A stretch of 22,923 nucleotides of DNA, taken from positions 1-22,923 of the forward strand of contig CAZZDK010000027.1 in the NCBI GenBank assembly GCA_964652235.1. The letters are read 5' to 3'. The DNA comes from CAZZDK01 sp964652235. Its GTDB lineage: Bacteria; Pseudomonadota; Alphaproteobacteria; UBA9219. This document shows positions 13,963 through 22,331 of the stretch, piece by piece (positions within the stretch are counted from its first letter, which is position 1; every line of letters starts with the position of its first letter). Under the pieces are notes generated by a model that was given only the letters and a program-made list of their open reading frames with translations, did not search any database and was not told where the DNA came from. The position numbers and the translations under genes are program-made.

Positions 13963-16039
13963 TTCTCGCCGATCATTTCCAGCCACTCGGCCTCGGTCAG
14001 GACCGGGACGCCGAGCGCTTTGGCCTTGTCCGCCTTGCTGCCAGGGCTTTCCCCCGCCACGACGAAACTCGTTTTCTTCGACACGCTTTCCGAAACGCTC
14101 GCGCCCAGCTCTTCGGCTTTGGCTTTGGCTTCGCGGCGGTCCATCCTTGAAAGCGTTCCCGTGAAGACGAACGTCTTTCCGGCCAGCGGCGCGGCGCCGG
14201 GCAGGGCCGCGTCTTCGATCTCCAGCTCTTTTTCCAGCGCGGCCAGAACGTCGAGATTGTGTTTTTCCGAGAAGAACGCCGCGATGTCCTCGGCCATGCT
14301 TTCGCCGATCTGCTTGATGGAAAGAAGCTCGCCTCGCGCTTCGCTGTCTTCGCGGGCGGCGGCCTGCATAGCCTTGCGCCAGTTCTCGAAACTGCCGTAA
14401 TGCCGCGCGAGCAGTTTGGCCGTCGCCTCGCCGATCTGCGGGATGCCCAGCGCGAAGATCAGCCGATCCAGCGGGATCTTTCGTCGCGCTTCGATGGCCG
14501 CCAGAAGATTGTCCACGAGTTTTTGTGGACCGTCTGAAGGTTTGCTTGGGTCTTTGGAAGGGCGCCTTAAAGCTTCGACAAGCTCTTCCCTCCGGCGGTG
14601 GAGCCTGAAGATGTCGGCGGGCGAGCGCAAAAGGCCCTTTTCAAACAGCGCCAGGACGTTCTGCTCGCCCAGGCCTTCGATGTTGAACGCGCCACGGCTC
14701 GCGAAATGGATCAGCCGCTGCGCCGCTTGCGCGGGGCAAATCAGGCCGCCTGCGCACCGCCGCGCCGCCATGCCTTCCTCGCGCACCGTCGAAGACTTGC
14801 AGACGGGGCAGCGGTCCGGAAATTCGAACGCCTTTTTCCCAAGACGTTTCGCCACGCCCACAATTTGCGGAATCACGTCGCCCGCCCGTTGCACCGTGAC
14901 GATGTCGCCTTCGCGAATATCCTTGCGCTTAATTTCGTCCTCGTTGTGCAACGTCGCGCGGCTGACCATCACGCCGCCGACGTTCACAGGCTCCAGCTCG
15001 GCCACGGGCGTAAGCACGCCTNNNNNNNNNNNNNNNNNNNNNNNNNNNNNNNNNNNNNNNNNNNNNNNNNNNNNNNNNNNNNNNNNNNNNNNNNNNNNNN
15101 NNNNNNNNNNNNNNNNNNNNNNNNNNNNNNNNNNNNNNNNNCCTTGTACACCACGCCGTCGATGTCGAAGGGCAAAGCGGGGCGCTTGTCTTCGATCTCG
15201 CGGTAGGCGGAGAGAAGCTCGGCGGCGCCCGCGCACAGGCGCGACGGTTCCGCCAAAGCGAAGCCCCAGCTCTTAAGCTGTTCGCGCAGGCCCTTTTGAG
15301 AGGAGACCGAAAGGCCTTCGTCGCTGCCCACCGCATAGGCGAAGAAACGCAAAGGCCTTTGCGCCGTGACCGCCGGATCGAGCTGTCGCGCGCTGCCCGC
15401 CGCCGCGTTGCGCGGATTGGCGAAGAGGGGCTCGTCCTTTTCGCGCTGCGCGTTCAGCGCGGCGAAATCCTTGCGGTTCATGTAAATCTCGCCCCGAACG
15501 TCGAGAACGGGCGGCGCCTGCCCCTTCAATGTCTGCGGCACGTCCTTGATCGTGCGGACGTTGGCCGTGATGTTCTCGCCCGTCTCGCCGTCGCCGCGCG
15601 TGGCCGCTCGGACGAGCTTTCCTTTCTCATAACGCAGCGAGCAGGAAAGGCCGTCGATCTTCGGTTCGGCCACGAAGGCGATCCTTTCGTTCTCGTCCAG
15701 CGCGAGAAATTTGCGAACCCGCGCCACAAAATCCTCCACGTCTTCGGCCTCAAAAGCGTTGCCGAGCGAGAGCATGGGCGTCTCGTGCCTGACTTTCGAA
15801 AACCCGGCGGCGGGCGCCGCGCCGACTTTCTTTTCCGGATCGTTCGGCGGGACCAGTTCAGGCCACGCCTCGCGCAGGGCGCGGTATTGCGCCCGCAGCG
15901 CGTCGTAAGCGGCGTCGGAAATCTCCGGCGCGTCCTTTTGGTGATACAAAAGATCGTGCCGCGCAATCTCGTCGGCCAACCGCGCCATTTCGGCCTTGGC
16001 TTCAAGCGGCGTGGGGAAAGAGGAGGTCTTCCTAGGCAC
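13959..16039 (-). CDS. ligA: NAD-dependent DNA ligase (interrupted by assembly gap)
   Basis: LigA seals nicks in replication and repair using NAD+. The adenylation domain shows the catalytic lysine in EPKIDGLS (K127 from the GTG start) and RGDGETGEN. The OB region resumes after the gap at GVLTPVAELEPVNVGG. The zinc finger is CPVC...C...CPAQ, followed by helix-hairpin-helix repeats and a C-terminal BRCT domain (GKTFVFTGTLSRMDR). The GTG start at 16039 overlaps the recN stop by 8 bases and has AAGGAAAAG upstream; the frame has no ATG nearer. The 120 Ns at 15022-15141 put the two halves in different reading frames, so the gap length is wrong rather than the gene broken. The TGA stop lies in a heptamer unit. 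Confidence 0.95.
15022..15141. other. assembly gap of 120 N within ligA
   Basis: All bases are N. On the ligA strand the sequence before the gap ends with the Lys codon of GVVYK plus one base, and the sequence after it begins with the last base of a Thr codon before GVLTPV. The missing length must therefore be 1 modulo 3, which 120 is not. Confidence 0.99.
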
Positions 16040-17723
16040 GCTTTCTTTTCCTTTCCTTTTTCCCTTCTTCCTCGATCAGGCTTCGCGCGGCCTCGCGCGC
16101 GGCGTCGGTCGTTTCCTCGCCCGCCAGCATACGCGCGATTTCCTCCACCCGCTCCGTTTCGTTCAACGCCGTCACGTTCGTCGCCGCGCCTTTCCCTTTT
16201 ACCGTTTTCTCGACCCGCAAATGGCGGTCCGCGCGCGCGGCGACCTGCGGGCTGTGCGTGACGACCAGAACTTGCACGTCTCGGCCCAGACGCGCAAGGC
16301 GTTCGCCTACCGCCGAGGCCACCCGTCCGCCGATGCCCGCGTCCACCTCGTCGAACACAAGCGTCGGGACGGGATCGGCCTTGGCCAGAACCACTTTCAG
16401 CGCCAGCATGAACCGCGCCAGCTCGCCGCCGGACGCCACCTTATGAAGCGGCGCAGGTTCCGCCCCCGGATTGGTCGCGGCGAGAAAGGCGATTTTGTCC
16501 ATGCCTTCCGGTCCCCATTGCTCTTCGGGCAGGGTTTCGATCCTCACCGAAAAAGCCGCGCGCTCGAACTTGAGCGGCGGCAGCTCTTCGTTCACGCCTC
16601 CGGCCAGGCTTTCCGCGCCCGCCTTGCGCCGCGCGCTCAGCTCCTCGGCCAGCTTGACGTAAGACGCGCGGGCTTTAGCTTCTTTTTCCGCGAGCCCCGC
16701 CAGCGCGTCGCCCTTGCCTTCGAGAAGGGCAAGACGCGCGCGCAGGTCCGCGTGCGTTTTCTCAAGTCGCTCGGCGGGAACGCCGTGTTTGCGGGCCACG
16801 GCGCGGAGCTTGAAGAAACGCTCTTCGATTTTTTCCAGCGCGTCGGGATCGGCCTCCAACTCCTGCGCCGTCCGCGCCAGCGCCGCGCAGGCTTCCTCCA
16901 CCTCGCTCGCCGCGCGGTCCACGCTTTCCAAAAGCGCCGCGACGCTTTTTTCCTTGTCCGCCACCCGCGCCAGGCTTTTGCCCGCCTGCGCAAGGGAGGA
17001 GGCCGCCCCTCGTTCCCCCGAAAGAGCCGTTTCGGCGCTTCGCAGCGCCTCGAATATCTTTTCCATGTTCTGCAGGCGGCCGCGCTTTTCGGCCAGAAGG
17101 TCAAGCTCGCCCGCCTGCGGCGCAAGCTCGTCCAGCTCGGCCACGGCGGCGCGAAGGAATTCTTCCTCGGCGCGGGCTCTCTCCCTTTCCGCCAACGCTT
17201 CGGCGCGGGCTTTCCGCGCTTCGCGCCACGCGACATGGGCGCCGGCCGTTTTCTTTTTCAGCCCGTCCAGTCCCGCGAAGGAATCGAGCAGACCCCGATG
17301 TGTCGCCGAGTCCAAAAGACCCCGCGTTTCGAACTGGCCGTGGACCTCTAAAAGCGTTTCGCCGATTTGTCGCAAGAGCGCCACGCCGATAGGCTGGTCG
17401 TTCAGAAAAGCCCGGCTTTTGCCGTCCGCGCCGATCGTGCGGCGCAGGATCATTTCCTCTTCCGCGGCGAGGCCCTGTTCTTCGAGCAGCGACGCCAAGG
17501 CGGTCGGAGGGCGGCAGGAAAACGTCGCCGTCACGCTCGCTTGCTTCGCGCCCCGGCGGATCAGGCCCGCGTCGCTGCGCGCCCCCAGCGCCAGCGCCAA
17601 GGCGTCCAGAAGAATGGATTTTCCCGCGCCCGTTTCGCCCGAAAGGACGTTGAGACCGCGAGCGAACGGAACGTTCAGCTTTTCGATCAGGACGACGTCC
17701 GAGATGGAGAGAGAGGTGAGCAT
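16032..17723 (-). CDS. recN: DNA repair ATPase RecN
   Basis: The 563-residue SMC-like protein acts in double-strand break repair. It starts with the canonical MLTSLSISDVVLIEKL. The Walker A site GETGAGKS is at residues 29-36. A long coiled-coil, rich in Ala, Glu, Lys and Arg, fills the middle. The C-terminal lobe carries the signature ASGGELARFMLALK and the Walker B segment TLVFDEVDAGIGG. The basic end (KKERKRKRA) overlaps ligA by 8 bases, so recN-ligA form an operon; bamD lies upstream on the same strand, an order common in alphaproteobacteria. ATG 17723 is certain from homology, yet the bases before it are an unbroken heptamer array (CCCCTGA type) without any Shine-Dalgarno sequence. Confidence 0.97.
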   Translation of the reverse strand: MLTSLSISDVVLIEKLNVPFARGLNVLSGETGAGKSILLDALALALGARSDAGLIRRGAKQASVTATFSCRPPTALASLLEEQGLAAEEEMILRRTIGADGKSRAFLNDQPIGVALLRQIGETLLEVHGQFETRGLLDSATHRGLLDSFAGLDGLKKKTAGAHVAWREARKARAEALAERERARAEEEFLRAAVAELDELAPQAGELDLLAEKRGRLQNMEKIFEALRSAETALSGERGAASSLAQAGKSLARVADKEKSVAALLESVDRAASEVEEACAALARTAQELEADPDALEKIEERFFKLRAVARKHGVPAERLEKTHADLRARLALLEGKGDALAGLAEKEAKARASYVKLAEELSARRKAGAESLAGGVNEELPPLKFERAAFSVRIETLPEEQWGPEGMDKIAFLAATNPGAEPAPLHKVASGGELARFMLALKVVLAKADPVPTLVFDEVDAGIGGRVASAVGERLARLGRDVQVLVVTHSPQVAARADRHLRVEKTVKGKGAATNVTALNETERVEEIARMLAGEETTDAAREAARSLIEEEGKKERKRKRA

Positions 17724-17930
17724 GGGGTCAGGGGTCAGGGGTTAGGGTTCAGGGTTCAGGGTTCAGGGAAGAGGGCATTCGGGGAAAAAGAAGAAACTGT
17801 CATTCCAGAGTCGCAAGGACCAACGGACGGTTTGCTTGACTCTGGATTGCCACGGCGCGGCAGAGCCGCGCCTCGCAATGACGGGGTTTTCTTTCTTCCC
17901 CGACCCCTGAATCCTGAACCCTGAACCCTA
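17721..17930. repeat. composite repeat between bamD and recN
   Basis: Heptamers run in exact phase from the recN start codon (CATGGGG, then TCAGGGG twice, TTAGGGT, TCAGGGT twice, TCAGGGA; 17721-17769). A purine-rich spacer follows, then a palindrome (17799-17882) of the GTCATTGCGAGG/CCTCGCAATGAC family. Its left arm carries an internal 25-base deletion compared with 3337-3445. The core CAACGGACGG is retained. A TTTTCTTTCTT spacer and opposite-sense heptamers then run to the bamD stop (17928-17930). The plan is the same as at 3278-3496. Confidence 0.85.
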
Positions 17931-18698
17931 ATTTTTTAGCCCTTCCTTCACGAGCAGCTTATAGCTGTCCTCGTACCAAGGGCTGCCGGGGAAGTTGTGG
18001 CCCAAAACCGCAGCCACCGATTTCGCTTCGTCCGGTATGCCCAGAGCCAGATAGCATTCCACCAGCCGGTGCAGCGCTTCGGGCACGTGGCTCGTCGTTT
18101 GGTATTTGTCCACGACCTCGCGAAAACGGCCCGCCGCCGCGATGTACAGCTTTTGCTTCAGGTAATTCCGCCCGATTTCCATTTCCGAGCCGGCCAGATG
18201 GTCATTGACCAACGCCACTTTCAAAACCGCGTCCTTGGCGTAGGGCGAATCCGGAAAGCGCTGGATGACGGTTTGAAGCCCCGAAAGCGCGCTGCGGGCG
18301 TAGCTCTGGTCGCGGCGCACGTCCGCCAGGCGCTCGTAATCGCACAGCGCTCGCAGATAATAGGCGTAGGCCACGTCCTTGTTGCCCGGATGGGTCTGGA
18401 TATATTCCTCCAGCGCCGCGATGGCCTGTTCGTAGTCCATGTCCTGATAGAAGGCAAAGGCCGTCATCAGCTGCGCGCGCGTCGCCCAGGTGGAATAGGG
18501 GTGCTGGCGCTCCACCTCCTGAAAGGCTTTGGCGGCTTTGGCGTAATCCTTTTTCTCCATCAGGGCCGAGGCCTCGTTGTACAGCTCTTCCACCGGGCGG
18601 TCGGGCGGCAGCGCGTCGTCGTTCGAGGCGCACGCGCCCAGAAAGCCAAGCAGCAGCAAGGCAAGCAAAAAGCGGGAGAGAAAGGCGGTTTGGGGCAC
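17928..18698 (-). CDS. bamD: outer membrane assembly lipoprotein BamD
   Basis: The 256-residue lipoprotein BamD (ComL/YfiO) is a core subunit of the BAM complex that inserts beta-barrel proteins such as the OmpA-like protein encoded nearby. A lipoprotein signal peptide ends in the lipobox LGAC with C23. Tetratricopeptide-type helices follow: YNEASALMEKKDYAKAAKAF, the hallmark VERQHPYSTWATRAQLM, and FPDSPYAKDA. I chose the GTG start at 18698 because it gives a proper signal peptide and has AGGAA upstream; the open frame continues to a TTG at 18761 with unlikely residues. The stop codon TAG is the first part of a heptamer (TTAGGGT on the coding strand), so the gene ends inside the repeat. The next gene is recN. 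Confidence 0.95.
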   Translation of the reverse strand: MPQTAFLSRFLLALLLLGFLGACASNDDALPPDRPVEELYNEASALMEKKDYAKAAKAFQEVERQHPYSTWATRAQLMTAFAFYQDMDYEQAIAALEEYIQTHPGNKDVAYAYYLRALCDYERLADVRRDQSYARSALSGLQTVIQRFPDSPYAKDAVLKVALVNDHLAGSEMEIGRNYLKQKLYIAAAGRFREVVDKYQTTSHVPEALHRLVECYLALGIPDEAKSVAAVLGHNFPGSPWYEDSYKLLVKEGLKN

Positions 18699-18761
18699 GG
18701 TTCGTGTTCCTGAATCGGGGGTCCGGAGACGAATCCTACAGCAGGAAAGGGGCGGGGACAA

Positions 18762-19076
18762 TCACCGCTCTTCGATCGCCTGCAGGACCCAGCCCCGCGC
18801 GCGCAGGCAGGAATCGTAGAAATCGTCGCGCAGCGGCGCGTTCAAATCCACCGTGCGGGGTGGCGGCGGCGCGTAATAATGTCCCGGCGGACCGAAACCG
18901 GGACCCGGAAGGTACGTCTGAAAGACCGGCGGCGCGGCGGCCAGCGCCTCTTGCTTGCAGGCGTAAGAATCCGCCGGGAACGTCGCCGGGTCTCCCAGCG
19001 GTTTGACCCAGGCGTAACGCGTGCAGCCCGCAAGCGCCAGGGCGGCGACCAAAGCGACGGCGGCGGTGCGGCTCAT
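18762..19076 (-). CDS. small putative lipoprotein, function unknown
   Basis: The 104-residue product has a short signal peptide with a lipobox LAGC (C18) after an alanine/leucine-rich core, so it is probably a lipid-anchored envelope protein. The mature part contains two further cysteines (SYACKQEA and DSCLRARGW), a Pro/Tyr/Gly-rich middle (GFGPPGHYYAPPPPR) and a helical end. The pairing of YACKQEA near the start with a C-terminal CL+ARGW segment is common in small uncharacterised proteobacterial lipoproteins. ATG 19076 overlaps the stop of the upstream aminotransferase gene in an ATGA, and AGGAAAGGAAA lies upstream. It is 63 bases from bamD. I cannot assign a function. Confidence 0.8.
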   Translation of the reverse strand: MSRTAAVALVAALALAGCTRYAWVKPLGDPATFPADSYACKQEALAAAPPVFQTYLPGPGFGPPGHYYAPPPPRTVDLNAPLRDDFYDSCLRARGWVLQAIEER

Positions 19077-20260
19077 GAGGCTTTCCTTTCCTCCCGGTCT
19101 TTTTCCAGGCAGGCGACCAGGAGACCGACGATCCGGGCGATGTCCTCCCCCGAAAGAAAGGGATGAAACGGCAGGCCCAAAACCGTCTCGTTCATCTCTT
19201 CCGCGCCGGTCATAAGCCCGGCTTTGGCAGCCGGATCCCGGCTTCGAAGCGCCCGGCCTTTTTCGTTCGCCACCGGCAGGGCCGAAAAAGAGGGGTGGGT
19301 ATAAAGAGGCGGCAGGTAGGTGCGGTGAGCGGCTACGCCTTTCCGGTTCAGCTCTTCCATGAGACGCGTTGCGCCCCCATCCGGCAGGCGAATCATAAGG
19401 CAACTGACAACCATTTCCTCAAGCTTTGGATGAAGAATGCCAAATAACCGATTGTCAGACAATTCTTTTTCATATGCCTGATAAGCCCGCCGTCGCCGCT
19501 CTTTCACTTCTTCCCAGCGGGTAAGCTGGGCTAGCCCGACAGCGGCGTGGTATTCGCTCATTTTGGCGTTCTCGCCGGGGCCGAGAGCGACTCGTCCTCT
19601 CATCCCAAAATTGATGATTTCTCTAGCGGTTGCGGCTCTTTTTTCATCCGGAATCATAAGAAGACCGCCCTCGCCGATCCCGAAGGGCTTTAAGGCGTGC
19701 AAACTGTGCGCGACGAGGGCTTTTTTCGGATAAAGCTGAGTCTCGACGGCTGCCGCCGCGTCGATCAGGACCGGAATGCCCGTTTTTTCGTGAAAACCGT
19801 CCCATTCAGAGGCCGGAAGGGGGATTCCATAGAGAGAAACAGGCATAACGGCGTCGATTTTGGCTTGTTCCGCTATTTTAAGGGCCGTTTGGGGCGTCAG
19901 AAGCCATGATTCAGGGTCTATGTCGCCCAAAACGACTTCCGCGCGGAGATTTTGAGCCGCAAGCGGGCAGGCCGGGAAGGTTACGGCAGGCACTAAAACC
20001 CGCTTGCCGGGGCCGATCCCTAAAAGGCGCAGACCGACCGAAAGAGCCGCAAAACCCGAAGACGTGGCCACGCAGGGGCGGCGTTTTGTTCGGTGCGCCT
20101 GGGCCATCTTTTCGGCGAAAAGGGATTCGAATTGCCCGACCAGCGGACCGAAGTTCGAGTACCAGCGGTTCTCGTCGATCCGGCGCAGAAACGGCAGAAC
20201 CTCCTCCGCCGTGGGCAGATCGGGAATGTTGAACCGTTGCGCGTCGGGAAGGAGATTCAT
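19073..20260 (-). CDS. DegT/DnrJ/EryC1/StrS family PLP-dependent aminotransferase
   Basis: The 395-residue product resembles sugar aminotransferases that make amino-deoxysugars for cell-surface glycans or natural products. Landmarks are the substrate-loop start RWYSNFGPL, the phosphate-binding TSSGFAAL (66-73), VPAVTFPA, the PLP-contacting Asp in LIDAAAA (D167), and the Schiff-base lysine K191 in SLHALKPFGIGEGG. The usual C-terminal substrate region is present (YLPPLYTHPSF). I preferred ATG 20260 to GTG 20269. Composition is lower in GC than the neighbours (57 of 120 at 19381-19500). No nucleotide-sugar gene accompanies it in the window, so its sugar substrate is unknown. It overlaps the small lipoprotein gene by 4 bases. 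Confidence 0.9.
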   Translation of the reverse strand: MNLLPDAQRFNIPDLPTAEEVLPFLRRIDENRWYSNFGPLVGQFESLFAEKMAQAHRTKRRPCVATSSGFAALSVGLRLLGIGPGKRVLVPAVTFPACPLAAQNLRAEVVLGDIDPESWLLTPQTALKIAEQAKIDAVMPVSLYGIPLPASEWDGFHEKTGIPVLIDAAAAVETQLYPKKALVAHSLHALKPFGIGEGGLLMIPDEKRAATAREIINFGMRGRVALGPGENAKMSEYHAAVGLAQLTRWEEVKERRRRAYQAYEKELSDNRLFGILHPKLEEMVVSCLMIRLPDGGATRLMEELNRKGVAAHRTYLPPLYTHPSFSALPVANEKGRALRSRDPAAKAGLMTGAEEMNETVLGLPFHPFLSGEDIARIVGLLVACLEKDREERKAS

Positions 20261-20406
20261 GATCCCCACAGAAGACAGAAAAAAGGAGGGGAAGACAAGG
20301 GAAAATTGGCAAGGAGGGCCGGGAGAGGAAGGAGGGCAGGGTCAGGAGAAAATTTCCATGAATCTCTGTCGATGAGAAAAAGCGGCTTTTCTTTCTAGGT
20401 TTCCTT

Positions 20407-20435
20407 ATTTTGTGACTTCTTGTCCGGGATGGCAA
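20407..20435 (-). promoter_or_regulatory. weak candidate promoter for the aminotransferase gene
   Basis: On the minus strand, TTGCCA (20435-20430; five of six) and CAAAAT (20412-20407; four of six) are 17 bases apart, inside a degenerate GTCCGGGAT-type repeat. Between it and ATG 20260 lies a strongly strand-biased polypurine/polypyrimidine tract (about 20268-20350, purines on the plus strand). No gene is seen in 20261-20504. Confidence 0.3.
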
Positions 20436-20470
20436 AAAGGAAGAGCCGGGATGACGGTTTTTCCTGTCGT

Positions 20471-20505
20471 CTGACATCCGACATCTGGCATCTGACATCT
20501 GAATC
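20471..20505. repeat. heptamer array abutting the 3' end of rnpB
   Basis: Five units, CTGACAT, CCGACAT, CTGGCAT, CTGACAT and CTGAATC, run directly into the P1 strand of rnpB. No T-run terminator for rnpB is visible here. Confidence 0.8.
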
Positions 20506-20940
20506 CCCGTCGGTCTGTAAGCCGGGTTCTGTCGTTTCCGATCCTCGAAAACGGACGGCCATTCATCTGGGACGCCTGTCGCCAGGCGCCTCAAGCGACC
20601 AACCCGAACCTGCGTGCCATGGCGAAAATGGCGTCTTCCTTGCGGAAAACTGCGGTTCCTATGCGGTCTTGCTTCAGGTGGGGCTTGCCATGCCGCCCTT
20701 GTTGCCAAGGACGCGGTGCGCTCTTACCGCACCTTTTCACCCTTACCCTTCCGCCGCTAGCCCCCGCCGTCGTTTCCAACGGAAGGGCCGTGACGCGGCG
20801 GAAGGGCGGTTCGTTTTCTGTGGCGCTTTCCCTTGGGTTTCCCCAGCCGGACGTTATCCGGCACCTTTTCGCCTGAAGCCCGGACTTTCCTCCCCACATC
20901 CCAAACGGGAGCAGAGCGGCCGTCCGACCGACGGGGAAGC
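20505..20940 (-). ncRNA. rnpB: RNase P RNA, bacterial class A
   Basis: The catalytic RNA of RNase P, which trims the 5' ends of pre-tRNAs. Read on the minus strand it contains GAGGAAAGTCCGGGC near the 5' end and ACAGAACCCGGCTTA near the 3' end, the two strands of the conserved P4 core. It also has GGTAAGGGTGAAA-like and GTGCGGTAAGAGCGCACC segments and AGATGAATGGCCGTCC. Helix P1 is an exact 11-bp pairing of 20926-20936 with 20505-20515. The ends are set by P1 and may be off by a few bases. I could not place the L15 GGU motif with confidence by eye. It is divergent from the OmpA-family gene. Confidence 0.96.
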
Positions 20941-20944
20941 GGGA

Positions 20945-20973
20945 ATTCTATCATAATTTCTTTTTCCTATCAA
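20945..20973 (-). promoter_or_regulatory. near-consensus sigma70 promoter of rnpB
   Basis: On the minus strand, TTGATA (20973-20968) and TAGAAT (20950-20945) each match consensus at five of six positions and are exactly 17 bases apart. Transcription would begin about 20938-20940, right at the start of P1. A strong housekeeping promoter is what an abundant stable RNA needs. Confidence 0.75.
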
Positions 20974-21041
20974 CAGGATAAGAAGACCTTCCCGCCTAAG
21001 GAACCCTTTTTGCCACAGGAGTCCTTTTTTACCTCGCAAGG

Positions 21042-21065
21042 GCGAAAAAAATGATACTTTTTCGC
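21042..21065 (+). promoter_or_regulatory. dyad at the presumed promoter of the OmpA-family gene
   Basis: GCGAAAAA (21042-21049) and TTTTTCGC (21058-21065) are exact inverted repeats around an 8-base centre AATGATAC. That centre contains a possible -10 (TGATAC), with TTTACC 18 bases upstream. It could be an operator or a leader hairpin. It is 50 bases from ATG 21116. Confidence 0.3.
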
Positions 21066-21115
21066 TTGAAGATGTTAAAACGGACGAAGAACAGAACCCT
21101 TCAAGGAGATTTGCC

Positions 21116-22183
21116 ATGAGATCGCTTCGCTCAATGGGCCTGGCCGCTGCCGTTCTGGCGCTCGCCGCGCCGCTCGCCGCCCATGCCGAGACGCCCGCCG
21201 GATGGTATCTGGGCCTGAACACCAACATGTCCTTTCAGGAAAAGGGCGACGCCAAGCTTTCCGGCGTCACCAACGTCGTCGAATATAAAGACGGCTGGGG
21301 CGTTTCCGGCTACAGCGGCTACGCTTTCGGCAACGGTTTCCGCACCGAGGGCGAGCTGACCTATCGCCATTCCAGCGCCGACACGATCACCGGGCCCGGT
21401 TCGGGCGCCGCTCACGGTGGCCTTCATAACCTCGCTTTGATGGCCAACGTCCTTTACGACATCGACACCGGCACGCGCGTCACGCCTTACATCGGCGCGG
21501 GCGTCGGCGGTTCGCTCGTCGGCACCGACGATATGCGCACCATCAACAACGCGACCTTCGACGACAACCGTCTGGCTTTCGCCTATCAGGGCATCGCCGG
21601 GTTCGCGCTGGCGCTTGAGGGCAACTGGTCGTTCACGGCGGATTATCGCTACTTCGCCACGCCGGACGTCAAGTCCGACACCAACGTCGCCGCGCGCGGC
21701 AAGTTCGAGAATTCCTCGCACAACCTTATGATGGGCATTCGCTACGCCTTCGCCGAGCCGCCCGCTCCGGCGCCGAAGGTCGAGCCCGTCAAGCCCGCCT
21801 CTGTCCCCGCGCCGATGGCGCCTAAGGCCGCCGCTCCCGCCGTTCCGGGCGTCGCGCAGAGCTACATGGTGTTCTTCGACTTCGACAAGTCCAAGATCAC
21901 GCCGGAAGCTTCGCGCGTCATCGCTTCGGCGGCCGAGGCCTTTAAGGCGGGCAAGTATGTCCGTCTCGTCGTCACCGGCCACACCGACACGATGGGCACG
22001 CCCAAGTACAACATGAAGCTTTCGCAGCGCCGCGCCGACGCTGTCGCCGCCGAGTTCGCCAAGCTGGGCGTGCCTCGCAGCGAGATCGTCACGAAGGCCG
22101 CGGGCGAAAGCTCGCTGCTCGTTCCGACGAACGATCAGGTTCGCGAGGTGCATAACCGTCGCGCCGAGATCGTGTTCGAATAA
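21116..22183 (+). CDS. OmpA-family outer membrane protein
   Basis: The 355-residue protein starts with a signal peptide cleaved probably after A24 (AAHA-ET). Residues about 27-220 form an eight-stranded OmpA-type barrel with alternating aromatic strands (GWYLGLNTNMSF, TPYIGAGVGGSLVG, NWSFTADYRYF, HNLMMGIRYAF). A Pro/Ala/Lys linker (about 220-245) leads to the C-terminal OmpA peptidoglycan-binding domain: VFFDFDKSKITPEA, VTGHTDTMG, LSQRRADAV and NRRAEIVF. It probably tethers the outer membrane to the cell wall. ATG 21116 has AAGGAG at 8 bases. It is likely a single-gene transcript: rnpB is divergent upstream and a terminator follows. Codon use is strongly C-ending, in keeping with high expression. 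Confidence 0.95.
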   Translation: MRSLRSMGLAAAVLALAAPLAAHAETPAGWYLGLNTNMSFQEKGDAKLSGVTNVVEYKDGWGVSGYSGYAFGNGFRTEGELTYRHSSADTITGPGSGAAHGGLHNLALMANVLYDIDTGTRVTPYIGAGVGGSLVGTDDMRTINNATFDDNRLAFAYQGIAGFALALEGNWSFTADYRYFATPDVKSDTNVAARGKFENSSHNLMMGIRYAFAEPPAPAPKVEPVKPASVPAPMAPKAAAPAVPGVAQSYMVFFDFDKSKITPEASRVIASAAEAFKAGKYVRLVVTGHTDTMGTPKYNMKLSQRRADAVAAEFAKLGVPRSEIVTKAAGESSLLVPTNDQVREVHNRRAEIVFE

Positions 22184-22188
22184 AGGAG

Positions 22189-22312
22189 GCTAACCCTAAC
22201 TGCTGCGGGGATCTGCGGCGTTGCTGCGGTGCTCGGATCCTCACGTACTTGTGTGTACGCTCCGGTCCTGCGCGCCTTACGCCTTGCATCTCCCTCGCAG
22301 CAGCGGGTTAGC
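22189..22312. repeat. 124-base imperfect palindrome in the 3' UTR
   Basis: The left end GCTAACCCTAACTGCTGCG and the right end CGCAGCAGCGGGTTAGC are near-perfect reverse complements. Pairing continues less perfectly to a centre around CTCACGTAC-ttgt-GTGTACG (about 22236-22257). It sits between the OmpA-family stop and its terminator. Similar long palindromes with a central GTAC-rich loop are, from memory, dispersed in several proteobacterial genomes. I see no second copy here. Confidence 0.7.
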
Positions 22313-22331
22313 TAAATGTTTTAAGGAAGAG

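Noticed and set aside
14984..15236. ligA as a frameshifted pseudogene
   Set aside because: The frame change coincides exactly with the N run, and both halves are fully conserved LigA.
20420..20956. Open frames on both strands over the rnpB region
   Set aside because: The region is explained by RNase P RNA, with conserved core, P1 helix and promoter.
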